Assembly: GCA_949825065.1 (NCBI GenBank)
Contig: OX463838.1
Location: forward strand, 8,348,251-8,412,250
Reading direction: 5' to 3'
DNA from: Odontocerum albicorne
Lineage: Eukaryota; Arthropoda; Insecta; Trichoptera; Odontoceridae
DNA length: 64,000 nt
Made by a program: the position numbers and the translations under genes. Positions 11,456-21,579 of this stretch are shown piece after piece (within the stretch, counting starts at the first letter, position 1; each line of letters starts with the position of its first letter). The notes below the pieces were generated by a model. The model saw nothing but the letters and a program-made list of their open reading frames with translations. It ran no database searches and was not told the origin of the DNA.

Positions 11456-11865
11456 ATTGGTTGAGTGAGATAGTGAAATTGTAAGTTTAAAAAAAAAGGT
11501 ACATTATGAATTCGATAAAAGCACAATATTGTATCACAATATAGCGCCTGTAAAATGCAATAGATGAAATTGGGCTAAATATTTGAACACCGAAATTGGT
11601 TGAGTGAGAGAATTGTAAGTTTAAAAAAAAGGTTACATTATGAATTCGATAAAAGCACAATATTGTATCACAATATAGCGCCTGTAAAATGCAATAGATG
11701 AAATTGGGCTAAATATTTGAACACCGAAATTGGTTGAGTGAGAGAATTGTAAGTTTAAAAAAAAGGGTACATTATGAATTCGATAAAAGCCCAATATTGT
11801 ATCACAATATAGCGCCTGTAAAATGCAATATATGAAATTGGGCTAAATATTTGAACACCGAAATT
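11456..11865 (+). repeat. three-copy tandem repeat, about 136-bp unit
   Basis: Units start at 11456, 11594 and 11729 with attggttgagtgaga and run through gaattcgataaaagc, caatatagcgcctgtaaaat and ggctaaatatttgaacaccg. Units 2 and 3 are nearly identical. Unit 1 has a few extra bases near its start. The block attggttgag also appears in the direct repeat at 17885-18005, so the unit may derive from a dispersed element. Confidence 0.92.
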
Positions 11866-12785
11866 TCAATTTGCAAAACTTATTAAGATTTTGATTAGAT
11901 TTTATTAAATCCTTCATCTTAACGACTTTGAAGATGAAGGATTAAAAAAGTTAATTTTTAATCAATCGTACTGAAAAGGTTAAACCGAAAAAGGAGAAGT
12001 ACAACAATTTGTTCCGTGGACCTCGGTAGTATGGATGCTGTTGGATAAACGATAAAAACCAGATAAATTACTCGAGTATTTTCCCGAGAGCGTAATCCTA
12101 TATTTAAGTTTAAAATGATCACCTCGGGATAGGAGTTGAGGCGTGAGCCTAATTTTTTATGATTACACCTTTATATTGGTGATTTACAAAAGATACCACA
12201 AGTTGTACATACGAGTACTCAAGGAATTCACGTCTCTTCCACACTCATTAAAGGATACGTGTAACATTTATTGAATTGGAGGGAATGTTCAAGAACTCCA
12301 TTTATGATAACTAACGTAGACGATCTTCATATCCTATGGGTGAAAATGAAAGATTGGAGCAAGTTGAGGAATTTGTGTAGTGTTTTCTCAGATAATAGAA
12401 GAGTTACGAGACAACTGGTACCAAGATTTTTGAAAAAGGGGCTCAGCCTTGTTTTCACTTATAGCTTGTTTAACACTTTTCTGGTTGGTAGGAAGAGATT
12501 TCCACTTGGTACTAAACCTGTAAGGGCACGTACAACGAAAGTGCAACACAATACGTTCAACTGGATATAGTAGTAAAAAAATACACAAAAAACTTGGAAT
12601 ATTTCGTTAAATTAAACAATTTTCAAACTACTTCCAAAATGTTTTTATAGAGCAAAACAGATTTATTTTATTTAAAATTTAGTGTATATTTTTTCATATT
12701 TTTGTAGAAAATCGTAACAGCAGAATAACACTGTCTTCGGCCCAAGAACCGGAACTCGCGGTTCGTCACTTCACACGATATTTAT
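11866..12785. other. non-coding stretch, nothing recognised
   Basis: Contains a plus-strand open frame of 99 codons (12271-12570) and overlapping minus frames with no recognisable domain and no codon bias. Treated as chance. Confidence 0.45.
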
Positions 12786-12862
12786 TTATTTAACACTTTT
12801 ATTGCAAATACAATCTGGCGGGTTTATTGCGAGGCGGGAATCTCTTTCAACCAACCAGACAA
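12786..12862 (-). repeat. LINE/SINE-shared 3' tail
   Basis: The block ctggcgggtttattgc followed by tttcaaccaaccaga is the same tail that ends the family A SINE (compare 14820-14872). Here it lies on the minus strand directly downstream of a LINE coding remnant (13040-13490), so it may be the 3' end of the partner LINE, or a separate SINE tail. Confidence 0.55.
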
Positions 12863-13039
12863 AAGTAAATGAAGCAAGTTACGTGGTCGCATAAATAATT
12901 CAAAATGACTATTCATCCCCACGAAATCCATAAACATATACGTGAGCATATGCCCACGAACCTCACAAAGACGGACAATCACCCGAACATTATTTTTCAT
13001 ATAAAGTGAGATATCATCAATCAAAAGGAAAGGAAGGGA

Positions 13040-13490
13040 TGGTGGAGAGGAAAGGAAAAGAAATATCAGGAATGAAACACGTTATTTTACTGACTAGAAA
13101 TTAAGAGTTTTTTCAGTCGCTTCTTAAAGCATGCCAAGTACGGAGCGAGTCATATATTGGTTTATAAATGATTCCAGAGTTTCACTGCATGGACAGTAAA
13201 GGACGACGTAAAGAAAGAGGAGCGGTGAACTAGAAAGGCCAATAAACAATCTCTGTTTGAGCGTAGCGCTAATCCATGATTGGAAAGACGCTGAAAATTT
13301 TCGGCGAGATAAGAAGGGCGGCGGGACAGTTAAGGATATTATACAATAGAGACAGTATGTGAATTTGGCGTCTATTTCTAATATTCAACCAGTTCAATGC
13401 CTTCGGGTATGAAGTTATATACGATTGTAATGCTACCGCGCAAATATTATTACCAGACGAACTCTTCACCATTTTTTGTGTAAAAATCGA
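13040..13490 (-). pseudogene. LINE reverse transcriptase C-terminal fragment
   Basis: The minus strand reads ALNWLNIRNRRQIHILSLLY (within 13269-13472). After a frameshift near 13270 it gives a Ser/Phe-rich block with the pattern SFTVHAVKLWN--P-NI and a Lys-rich end around 13090. The order L-WL-IR-RR--H-L-LLY-IL followed by FT--A--LWN-LP is that of the thumb and C-terminal part of jockey/CR1-type LINE proteins. No catalytic core is present. It is broken by at least one frameshift and several stops. Confidence 0.7.
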
Positions 13491-14043
13491 AACACTAAAA
13501 AAAAACCAAGCGTCTTATAAACTACACCACTAAGGTTGTTCTATAATATTTCGTAATAAAATATCATCAAGAGAGCTTTATTTTCGAATTTATAAAAGGC
13601 ACGCTCATACACACTAGTTCTACGCAATAAATCCAGGTGGAATGATGTCTGAAAGGAAGTTTTAAAATGGCTTTACAATGAGAAATAACAAGCTTACTAT
13701 TCGCCAGAATATTATACCCACAGTACTCGGACGTTTAACATAAAATTATTCATTCAATTCGTAATGATATTTTGCGAGATATTCATTCGAAACAATGCAT
13801 TCACATCAATCAATCAATCAATCCAATCATACATTGATTGGTGTTCTCGGTTTGATTTACACAAATTACTGAATCGGTTTCCAAGAAATAAGAACTTTAT
13901 GTTCTCTCCTTTATTTTTTCCCTTTAAAATTAAAGAAGGACGTCCTTTTATTACGATATATTTCAATATTTTTGATGAACAAATCTGTCGATTTATATAT
14001 ATTAAAAATAAATTAAGAAGAAATCTACACAACGATATTTTTT
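13491..14043. other. non-coding stretch before the minisatellite
   Basis: Nothing recognised. Open frames over 13764-14138 on both strands run into the first repeat units and show no family signal. Confidence 0.5.
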
Positions 14044-14745
14044 ACATTTCTCATTGTCATATTGGAAGCAGATTAAGAAGAAAACTACTTAATATTTTAT
14101 GTTATATCATTCTCATTGTCATATTGGAAGCAGATTAAAAGGAAACCTACCTGATAATATTATATTTTATGTATTTCTCATTGTCATATTGGAAGCAGAT
14201 TAAGAGGAAAACTACTTGATAATATTTTATGTCATTCTCATTGTCATATTGGAAGCAGATTAAGAGAAAAACTACTTGATAATAGTTTATATCATTCTCA
14301 TTGTCATATTGGAAGCAGATTAAAAAGAAAACTACTTGATAATATTTTATGTCATTCTCATTGTCATATTGGAAGCAGATTAAGAGGAAAACTACTTGAT
14401 AATATTTTATATCATTCTCATTGTAATATTCGAAGCAGATTAAGCGAAAACCTACTTGATAATATTTTATGTCATTCTCATTGTCACATTGGAAGCAGAT
14501 TAAGAGAAAAACTACTTGATAATATTTTATATCATTCTCATTGTCATATTGGAAGCAGATTAAAAAGAAAACTACTTGATAATATTTTATATCATTCTCA
14601 TTGTCACATTGGAAGCAGATTAAGAGGAAAATTACTTGATAATATTTTATATAATTATCATTGTCATATTGGAAGCAGATTAAGAGGAAACCTACTAGAT
14701 ATTTTATTTCATTCTCATTATCATATTGGAAGCTTATTTTCTTTG
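14044..14745 (+). repeat. 60-bp minisatellite, about twelve units
   Basis: The core ggaagcagattaa recurs at about 14065, 14125, 14190, then every 60 bases (14250, 14310 ... 14670) and at 14727. Each unit reads tcattctcattgtcatatt, the core, then a run such as gaggaaaactacttgataat. Outer units vary in length (about 58 to 66); inner ones are exactly 60. As 60 is a multiple of three, the minus strand stays open for 204 codons (14147-14761) as repeats of a 20-residue unit; this is taken as a by-product of the period. Confidence 0.95.
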
Positions 14746-14790
14746 AATGATTCACTCTCATTGCCTGAATAAATCTAAGTATGTACGACT

Positions 14791-14996
14791 ATATTGTATT
14801 ACAATTTTGCGGTATACAGTACAGCCTGGCGGGTTTATTGCCACGTCGTCATATATTCCAACCAACCAGAAATATATAAAAGAGGCTTTGAGGGAATAAC
14901 AGACTGAAACCCTTTTTTTTAATGTGGGTAATATCGGGATTAAAACTCGCAACTCCCGAGTTGGAAGACGCCTTACCAACTAAATCACGAAGATTG
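14791..14996 (-). repeat. full-length family A SINE
   Basis: On the minus strand: tRNA-like head with A box (TTAGTTGG context) and decayed B box (gagttttaatccc), a body of about 90 bases with an A/T run, the tail block gcaataaacccgccag, and a terminal aatacaata run. About 200 bp. This is the most complete copy for defining the family. Confidence 0.8.
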
Positions 14997-15198
14997 TCAA
15001 TGTATGATATGTATTGTGCCTCGCCTCATAATTTCGTCCAGAGGTAATTCTTAAAATATTTGCATTTAAATCGCGTTGTTTGTTTTCTTTATTAATACTG
15101 AATAGGGATCGACCTATATTTAATCTGTTTTGATATATTTGAGTACACATAATTTCTCTGTATGGGTTTGTACGACAAAAAATCAAACGAGAACTATA
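14997..15198. other. short non-coding gap
   Basis: Nothing recognised. The minus-strand frame of 68 codons (14980-15186) overlaps the SINE head and is not supported. Confidence 0.5.
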
Positions 15199-16212
15199 TT
15201 GGGTGCTAACATAAGTTGTGTCCGTTTTTTTTTTTCAAATTTAAAAATGAACACCAAAAGTAAAACAAAATGGTAAAGGTTATACGTCATTCGAAAGAAA
15301 ATTTTCTGCTCTACAAGATATTGTGTTTGCTTTTACGTTACATATATTATTTTATTTGATTACAAGCCTTCAAAATGGAATGTCAAGTAGACGAAAGTGA
15401 GCATTTTCGACACCTCCTTCTGTTCGCGTTCAATCGAGAAAATAAAGCTGCCAAAGCTGCTCGCGATATTTGCGAAGTGTACGGTGAAGATTTTATAAAT
15501 GAAAGGACAGCTCGTCGATGGTTTTTTCGTTTCAAAGAAGATAATTTTGACCTGAAAGACGTGGAGCGTTCCGGACGACCAGTAGACTTTGATGAGGACT
15601 GCTTAGACCATATTTTTCATGAAGATCCCCTTCAAACCGCCGTAGAATTGGCTGAGCAGATGAATTGTAATCACATGACTGTACACCGCCATCTTAAATC
15701 AATGGGAAAAGTCTAGAAGTTCGGCGCTTGGGTTCCACATGTTCAACAAAAATCAACGTTCGACAATTTCTGCTGGTTTGCTATATATAACCATAACTCA
15801 CAGTCATGTGACTATAATTCATCTGCTCAGCCAATTCTACGGGGGTTTGAAGGGGATCTTCATGAATAATATGGTTTAAGCGATCCTCATCAAAGTCCCC
15901 TGGTCGTCCGGAACGCTCCATGTCTTTCAGGTCGAAATTACAGTCTTTGAAACGCTAAAACCATCGACGAGCTGTCCTTTCATTCTTAGCATCTTCACCG
16001 TACACTTCGCAAATATTGCGAGCAGCTTTGGCAGCTTTATTCCCTCGATTGAACGCGAAACGAAGGAGGTGTCGAAAATGATCACTTTCGTCTACTTGAC
16101 ATTCCATTTTGAAGGCTTGTAATCAAATAAAAAACTTTACCATTTTGTTTTACTTTTGGTGCTCATTTTTAAATATGGGAAAAAAACTGACACAGCTTAT
16201 GTTAACACCTAA
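15199..16212. mobile_element. fold-back mariner: head-to-head inverted 5' halves
   Basis: A 1014-bp element flanked by TA (15197-15198 and 16213-16214). Left end: ttgggtgctaacataagttg; the right end is its inverted equivalent. The left arm (15199-15682) holds the mariner 5' UTR and the first third of the transposase gene. The right arm (15801-16212) holds the same sequence in opposite orientation, with its ATG at 16107 on the minus strand. They are separated by about 118 bases. The right arm lacks about 70 bases of 5' UTR and has accumulated stops. The real 3' half of the element is absent. Such a structure arises by aberrant repair during transposition and would give a long hairpin RNA if transcribed. 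Confidence 0.9.
15375..15716 (+). CDS. truncated mariner transposase, DNA-binding part only
   Basis: An open frame of 113 codons from MECQVDESEHFRH to a stop after HLKSMGKV. It covers only the N-terminal paired-like region of mariner transposases: a first HTH (about residues 10-55) followed by a linker with SGRPVDFDED and a second HTH (about 70-110). The catalytic D,D34D domain is entirely absent because the element folds back here. A full protein would be about 345 aa. If made, it could bind the element's own terminal repeats without cutting. Whether it is expressed cannot be seen. A decayed mirror copy lies on the minus strand at about 15801-16107. Confidence 0.7.
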   Translation: MECQVDESEHFRHLLLFAFNRENKAAKAARDICEVYGEDFINERTARRWFFRFKEDNFDLKDVERSGRPVDFDEDCLDHIFHEDPLQTAVELAEQMNCNHMTVHRHLKSMGKV

Positions 16213-16214
16213 TA

Positions 16215-16803
16215 CTCGTACTTTAAGGTAACTCTCCTCTTCGAAGGTTGCCAATCATCATGCTTAGAGGCAGCAACTTTGAACAAAGATATCGCAAATC
16301 TTTCAATGTTTTTTAGTCTTGAATTATCACTTCCAATATAATTTGAAGAATATTATATTATTTGTCCAAATCACTCTAAGTTTCACATTTTAATTGTGGA
16401 TAAAACTTCTTTTTCTTTATTTGTTCGTTTCAAGATGTCATCATTACGGATTTTTTCATCCCATGAGATTCTCGCCTATATAAAACTGTCAGCCAATGAG
16501 ACTCAGGCCATAAGGAAACAATTTTCCAGTAGATTGTAGATTTCGTGCCAATTATACTCAAAGTATTGAATTGCTAATTCATAAAAATATTTCTCTTTTC
16601 CAGTATAATTCTTTATATGGGCATTTATCGTTTTAATTAGAAACTGGTTGCTCAGTTGCTGTTCCGTACGTTGTATTTCTAGCGTTTTATTTATTTAACG
16701 TATCAAGACACAGAAAAACTCGATTGAGGAAATTTTTTAAATCATACAGTTCAGGGCTTATCATTAAAATATGCGAGTATATGCTTACAAAGTTTAATAC
16801 AAG
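16215..16803. other. non-coding stretch, nothing recognised
   Basis: AT-rich without repeats or open frames of note. Confidence 0.5.
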
Positions 16804-16990
16804 TTTTACACTTCAAATTCAACCTTTTGCACTTCAAATTCACCCTTTTGCAAATCAAATTCACCCTTTTTCAAATCAAATTCAGCCTTTTGCAAATCAA
16901 ATTCAACCTTTTTCAAATCAAATTCAGCCTTTTGCAAATCAAATTCAACCTTTTGCGAATCAAATTCAGCCTTTTGCAAATTAAATTAAA
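16804..16990 (+). repeat. 21-bp tandem repeat, array 1
   Basis: About nine units of a 21-bp motif built on caaattcaaccttttgcaaat (variants with accc, agcc, ttttt). The period keeps a plus frame open as seven-residue repeats of the type IQPFANQ (16724-16984). This is a consequence of the period rather than evidence for a gene. Confidence 0.9.
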
Positions 16991-17012
16991 TTTTTTATAA
17001 TAAAAATATGTA

Positions 17013-17048
17013 TTGGGCATTAACATAAGTTGTGTCCGTTTTCTGCTG
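17013..17048 (+). mobile_element. orphan mariner terminus
   Basis: ttgggcattaacataagttg followed by tgtccgtttt, directly after TA, matches the terminus of the fold-back mariner at 15199 with few changes. The rest of the element is not seen downstream. Confidence 0.65.
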
Positions 17049-17454
17049 TCCTTTACTTGGCAGATTTGATTTACTGGATGCCATGCCCAATGAATGTTGC
17101 GTTTCTTTTTTTTTTCGATGAACTTATCCACTTAAACTTTAAATTGTTTAATTTTTTTATTTTCATTTAAAATATTGTAGTATTTTTTTGTTTTGATGTG
17201 GTGACATAAATCATCCTACTGTGGGTGGATTATGTTACATATTAAAATAAGACACGTTTTTATATATTTTTTTTGACAGAATGTTGCCATGTAACACACA
17301 TTTTACTGGTTTAATATATTTTGCACATACTCGTAAAGTTAATATTGTGTTATACACATTCAATATTTCAAATAAACAAAAAACTGTTTAGCGGATCGAA
17401 TGTTTTTTGTTTGTGCACATATTTTACGGCCTGATTGAACTATACACGCTATGC
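17049..17454. other. AT-rich non-coding stretch
   Basis: Nothing recognised. Confidence 0.5.
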
Positions 17455-17565
17455 ACTTGAAATTCAACGTTTTGCACTTCAAATTCAACATTTTGCACTT
17501 CTAATCACCCTTTTGCAAATAGAATTCAACCCTTAGCAAATCAAATTCATCCTTTTGTTAAAAAA
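17455..17565 (+). repeat. 21-bp tandem repeat, array 2
   Basis: About five looser units of the same motif as array 1 (caaattcaaccttttgcac type), about 470 bases downstream. Both arrays are followed by similar ttttataa(aa)taaatatg sequence, so they may be two halves of a duplicated segment. Confidence 0.8.
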
Positions 17566-17674
17566 AATCAAAATTTTATAAAATAAATATGCGCATACAA
17601 TTATTTATTTAAAATGATGTATTAGATAAGTATTATCGGATTTTTTTTAAATGTGTCGAAGATAATATTGAATA

Positions 17675-18005
17675 AGTGTGATCAATTCATTCCAAATGTG
17701 ATAAATGTTAATTATGAAAGGTAATAGTTTAGCGCATTATTTCGGTAATTGTTAAACCAAATTGTTTGAGAAGTTTTTTGGTGTAATTTTAAAGAGAGAA
17801 TAAATTAATTTGTTATAAGTAAGAAATTTTAATTTTGTATTCCTCAGATAGAAATCGTTATGAAAATATTTTCGTTGCTAACTTCATTCCAAACGTGACG
17901 AATGTTTATTATTATGAAAGGTAATAGTTTAGCCCATTATTTCGGTCAATTTTAATCCAAATTGGTTGAGCAGTTTTTCACGTCATTTTATAGATAGAAT
18001 AGAAT
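17675..18005 (+). repeat. two direct copies of a 125-bp segment
   Basis: 17675-17805 and 17885-18005 share tcattccaaa, gaaaggtaatagtttagc, cattatttcggt and aaccaaattg-ttgag-agttttt in the same order. They are diverged and separated by about 80 bases. Confidence 0.75.
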
Positions 18006-18104
18006 AAATTGTTTTTTAGTGCTTGATGTTTTTACTACCACTAAGGAAAACGTACGACATAAACCAAACAAAAAAATATATGTACAATGTATGACGACGA
18101 TGTA

Positions 18105-18305
18105 GTAAAAGATCGTATGTGGGGTTTAAAAATATCAGTAATAGTGATACGACATTCGAAGATGGTCGATTACCACTGATGACGACCAAATCAAGGCTTT
18201 GTTCGATAATAATCAGTGTTTTATGACACGAGAGATTGCTGAGAAACAGAAAATGTTGAAAACCAGGTTCTACGAGCATTTAATTTTAATTAAACATAAA
18301 AATAC
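18105..18305 (+). pseudogene. [11 protein letters not shown] N-terminal fragment
   Basis: One frame reads TDDDQIKALFDNNQCFMTRE then IAEKQKMLKTRFYEHL (about 18173-18280). This matches the linker and second HTH of mariner transposases (DD-QIKAL-E----TTREIAE-L-IS---V--HL). Nothing of the catalytic domain follows. Confidence 0.6.
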
Positions 18306-18764
18306 GAAATTACTTTCCGGGCAACTCAACATATACATAACATATATAAATTTCTCCTACAAAAACATGAAAGTAATGTAAATTAGCTTGGCCGACGTCA
18401 ATCGCTGCAGCGGAGACCGTACTGACCCCACAGCCAGAGAACAGAGCAGTTGGCCGCCGTCCCATATATGGGCAACCAAGCAGCTTGTGTCGAGTATTTA
18501 CCAACTTACCGGTTTTCACTTGCAGACTCTTTACGGAAGATCCACATTGAAAACAGTGAACGATTTTTTGTTGCTACAGAACGTTTGTTACGTGACTCCA
18601 AATCACTCGTAAATTGGACTATAGAATTTGCAGCGTTGTCCCTTCTAAGGTCTTGACAGAAAAACTTAAGTCGAATTTCAGAATGTGGAGAATTTTTCAA
18701 TTCACTCTCGAAATTGTTGCCATACTTAACTTACACCGTGACGGAAGTTTATTTTTTTTTCTTT
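18306..18764. other. unclassified, GC-richer block
   Basis: 18370-18560 is richer in GC, with several overlapping short open frames on both strands (60 to 74 codons). No family was recognised and none can be preferred. Confidence 0.3.
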
Positions 18765-19870
18765 AAGGCCAAATGTGCACAGTGGCGTGCTAGTGCCAAC
18801 CTTGGTGCAGTGTTATATTTCGCAAATTTCCAGTCTGTTTTCAATATTGCTGCTAGGCTAATAATATATGGTAGTCATAAATATTGTCATATTAGTCCGC
18901 TTCTAAAAAGTCAACATTGGCTCAAGTGTCGCGAATGGATTGATAGTCATAAATATTATCATATTAGTCCGCTTCTAAAAAGTCAACATTGGCTCAAGTG
19001 TCGCGAATGGATTGATAGTCATAAATATTGTCATATTAGTCCGCTTCTAAAAAGTCAACATTGGCTCAAGTGTCGCGAATGGATTGATAGTCATAAATAT
19101 TGTCATATTAGTCCGCTTCTAAAAAGTCAACATTGGCTCAAGTGTCGCGAATGGATTGATAGTCATAAATATTGTCATATTAGTCCGCTTCTAAAAATTA
19201 AGTGTCGCGAATGGATTGATTTCAAACTTGGTCTCCGTGTTCAGGACCCTAAATGGGATGTCTCCATTAAATCTTTCAAATATATATCAGAGATATCTCC
19301 TTCAGTGAGGTGTAGAGCTATAAGGCCAATTTCTTCTTCATCTAATAAATTGGTTGTTCCAGATCAATTCAATAGTGTTGGATTTTATGATAAAGCTTTT
19401 GCCGTCGCTATTCCTGTGGCGTGGAATAGTCTGCCTCTTAGTGTTAGAAATGAGTGGCGTGTGCAGCTTTAGGACGCACTTGAAGACAAACCTTTTTGGG
19501 AGATCTTATCGAAATTCATGATGGTATATGAACACTATACGAGTACACATAAACTATACAACACCTAAAGTATAAACTATACAACACCTAAAGCCAAATG
19601 TGTTACTATCACATATTGGAAAATCTATTATACGAAGGTTTCTTTGAAATCAGTCTTCCCATGGTAAGTTCTACGGTTTTCTTACCAAATATGCCTTTCT
19701 TGACATATGCTAAACCGGGGGAGTACCTAGTCTAATGACCGCAGCCACTACCTTCATATACTAACACTCAACTTATGTTAATAATAGAGGGTTTGAGTCC
19801 ACAATTAGAGCGCCGTTGGGGAGAGTTTGCTCTCTAAACAGAGCTATATAAATTGTTCCTTTAGTATTAT
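18765..19870 (+). pseudogene. CR1/L2-like LINE 3' fragment, copy 2
   Basis: An open frame to 19472 encodes the C-terminal end of a CR1/L2-type LINE protein. FNIAARLI is followed by HKYCHISPLLKSQHWLKCRE and, after an internal repeat expansion, WIDFKLGLRVQ, then LVVPDQFNSVGFYDKAFAVA and IPVAWNSLPLSVRNE before the stop. This is the order VQN-AARL--G--R-DHI-P-L--LHWLPV--RI-FKL ... DRAFAVA-P--WNSLP of the family. The 3' UTR follows to about 19870 and contains a duplicated aaactatacaacacctaaag block. It lacks the reverse transcriptase core. Sister copies lie at 7531 (plus) and 25445 (minus). Confidence 0.8.
18873..19220 (+). repeat. 72-bp tandem repeat inside a LINE reading frame
   Basis: Four full units start at 18873, 18945, 19017 and 19089; a fifth at 19161 lacks 12 bases around its middle. 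Units are identical but for single bases (for example attatc against attgtc). The unit is 24 codons, from SHKYCHIS to CREWID, so the LINE frame stays open through the array. Confidence 0.97.
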
Positions 19871-20255
19871 TACGAAAGCGAACCCTTGGCATATACGGGA
19901 GAGATAAAAGCAGAATAAATGCGTGCTGTGTGCTGAGTTTGGGCGCGAAGCCTTCCTATTTATTTATGATATACCTATGTAAGGGCGAGAGACAGGCCTA
20001 GTTTTGCTAAATATTTTCACCCATAAAAGAATCAATCAAAATGTCATTAAATATTTCCCAACAATATTGTCATTAATGGACGTATGCAATAGAATGGTCG
20101 TAAATATATTTAATGAAAGAGCTCCGTCACTTTCCGAGCGTAACACGAATCACACCAACAACCATAGACAATACTATTGTAATCACTGAGTTATGAAAAT
20201 CGCAACTATTAAATTAGGTACTCAGCTGAGTACATAAAGTGACAAATTATCTTTC
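19871..20255. other. non-coding stretch, nothing recognised
   Basis: The 61-codon plus-strand frame at 20004-20189 has no recognisable domain. Confidence 0.45.
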
Positions 20256-20376
20256 CAAAGGCGGACATTTATCTCTAATTGAGTGTAAATTAAGATAATA
20301 CTCGATAGGCGCCCATTGTTCATTATGCAATCTTAAATTTTAGCAGAGCAGAAAGGACTCGGCGCCAGCACAATTT
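20256..20376 (+). repeat. 121-bp direct repeat, left copy
   Basis: From caaaggcggacatttatctc to gcgccagcacaattt. It recurs at 21580-21700 with a single mismatch that I can see (ggactcgg against ggtctcgg). The two copies flank the MITE at 20380-21562. Confidence 0.95.
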
Positions 20377-20379
20377 CTT

Positions 20380-21562
20380 TATACTTAGAAAATGTATCAT
20401 GGTCCCTGTGACAGTTCACAAATTTGTCCCAATAGAACCTTGTAACGACATTCAGTAATTTTAATTATTTGGCTACCATTACATACAATGGCGTGCCGAC
20501 TTCAATAAAGGTAAAGGTAGGAAAACCATTTAGACAGTCGATCGGAGCGTGGTTGTTATTGCGACAGGATTTTGAGTACTTGTGCTTTCAGGATGAATGA
20601 CGAGTGGAAGGGATTTATGTAAGCTCGTGAGTGTGAGTTTCTTCTTGTTGTTTTAATTTTGGTTGTTTTTGTATTTGTGTATTTTTTTTTGTTTTAATTT
20701 TAATTTTTATTCTTATGATTGTGTGCGGTATAGTGTGGGATGAATATTTTTGGTCTTTCTGGAGTGATGATGTGTGACGAATTGAATTTCGCAAGATGTT
20801 TCCAGTTGTAATTGAGTGTCACTGTCAGGTTGATGAGAGCGTGCAACGGGGTTTTGTTTTTGTGTAATCAAAAATCGGAAAGAAGTATCGATTTATTTTT
20901 CTCATGCTAAATATCCTCAGTGAGATACAGGCAAAAGCCTAGTTTACTGGGGATACGACAAATGAAAGGCAACAAACCCAGATCCATTAAAATTGTATGT
21001 CCAAATCAAATTATCTGTTGTTTTTCTCAAATTGTGTATATTTCTTGTCATGTGTAATAATAAATAAATAATAAAAAAACATATTTTATCAACTTTAATA
21101 TAAGCCTCGATTCTAATAAATAGCAAGTTATTTAGGTAAATAAATTACATAAAACTAACAATAATGACTAATTAATACATATTGTTACAAATTAGCAAAA
21201 ATGTGGCCGTTTGTTAAAATCAAATAATATTTGGTGACGTTTGTCAAAAGTCACTACGTTAGTCTGCATTGGCTAGGGATGGGGTATACGATAATTGGAT
21301 TTTCGATTTTTTTATACCTAAAATTAAATGTTCGTAATTAGTATTAATTCATAGTGGATCTTGGCCTATGTAAAAATAGACACAAATCATACAATACATT
21401 AGAAAGTCAGTATAATTAGGAATTAAAACGTCAGTTTAGAGAAAAACAATTTTTCGATTCATAAAAACTATTCGATTTGTAAAAAAAAACGATTTTACCC
21501 CATCGCTTTGAGACATGACATTTCAAATGTCACAGGAACCATCCTACATTTTCTCAAGTATA
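20380..21562 (-). mobile_element. MITE with about 35-bp inverted repeats, copy 2, split by a nested element
   Basis: Reverse-orientation copy of the MITE at 5311-5858. It starts tatacttagaaaatg, has cctgtgacagttcacaaatt, is interrupted at 20470, resumes at 21083 with attttatcaactttaatata, and ends in the inverted terminus ctcaagtata at 21562. The inner block gggatggggtatacgataat is also shared. Confidence 0.85.
20471..21082 (+). mobile_element. nested retroposon-like element, copy 1
   Basis: About 600 bp inserted in the MITE, starting near ggctaccatt and ending in a taataaataaataataaaaa tail. The same element stands at 59442-59945 and shares aatggcgtgccga, ttattgcgacagga, tctggagtgatga, aaaatcggaaagaag, tatcgatttattt and gcctagtttactggg. 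A 3' A/T-rich tail and no inverted ends suggest target-primed retrotransposition. No open frame; the short minus-strand frame over 20944-21126 spans the junction. Confidence 0.75.
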
Positions 21563-21579
21563 ATAAAGTAGGTAGCAAA

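Noticed and set aside
12271..12570. 99-codon plus frame
   Set aside because: No recognisable domain, and an overlapping opposite frame of similar quality; length is compatible with chance.
14147..14761. 204-codon minus-strand open frame
   Set aside because: It is the translation of a 60-bp minisatellite; the open frame follows from the period and no domain or splice context is seen.
16724..16984. 86-codon plus frame with Pro/Phe/Gln heptads, and a CRISPR-like look
   Set aside because: A 21-bp degenerate tandem repeat without unique spacers, in an animal genome; neither a gene nor a CRISPR array.
18388..18656. Overlapping 60-74-codon frames on both strands
   Set aside because: GC-richer DNA opens several frames at once; none can be tied to a family.
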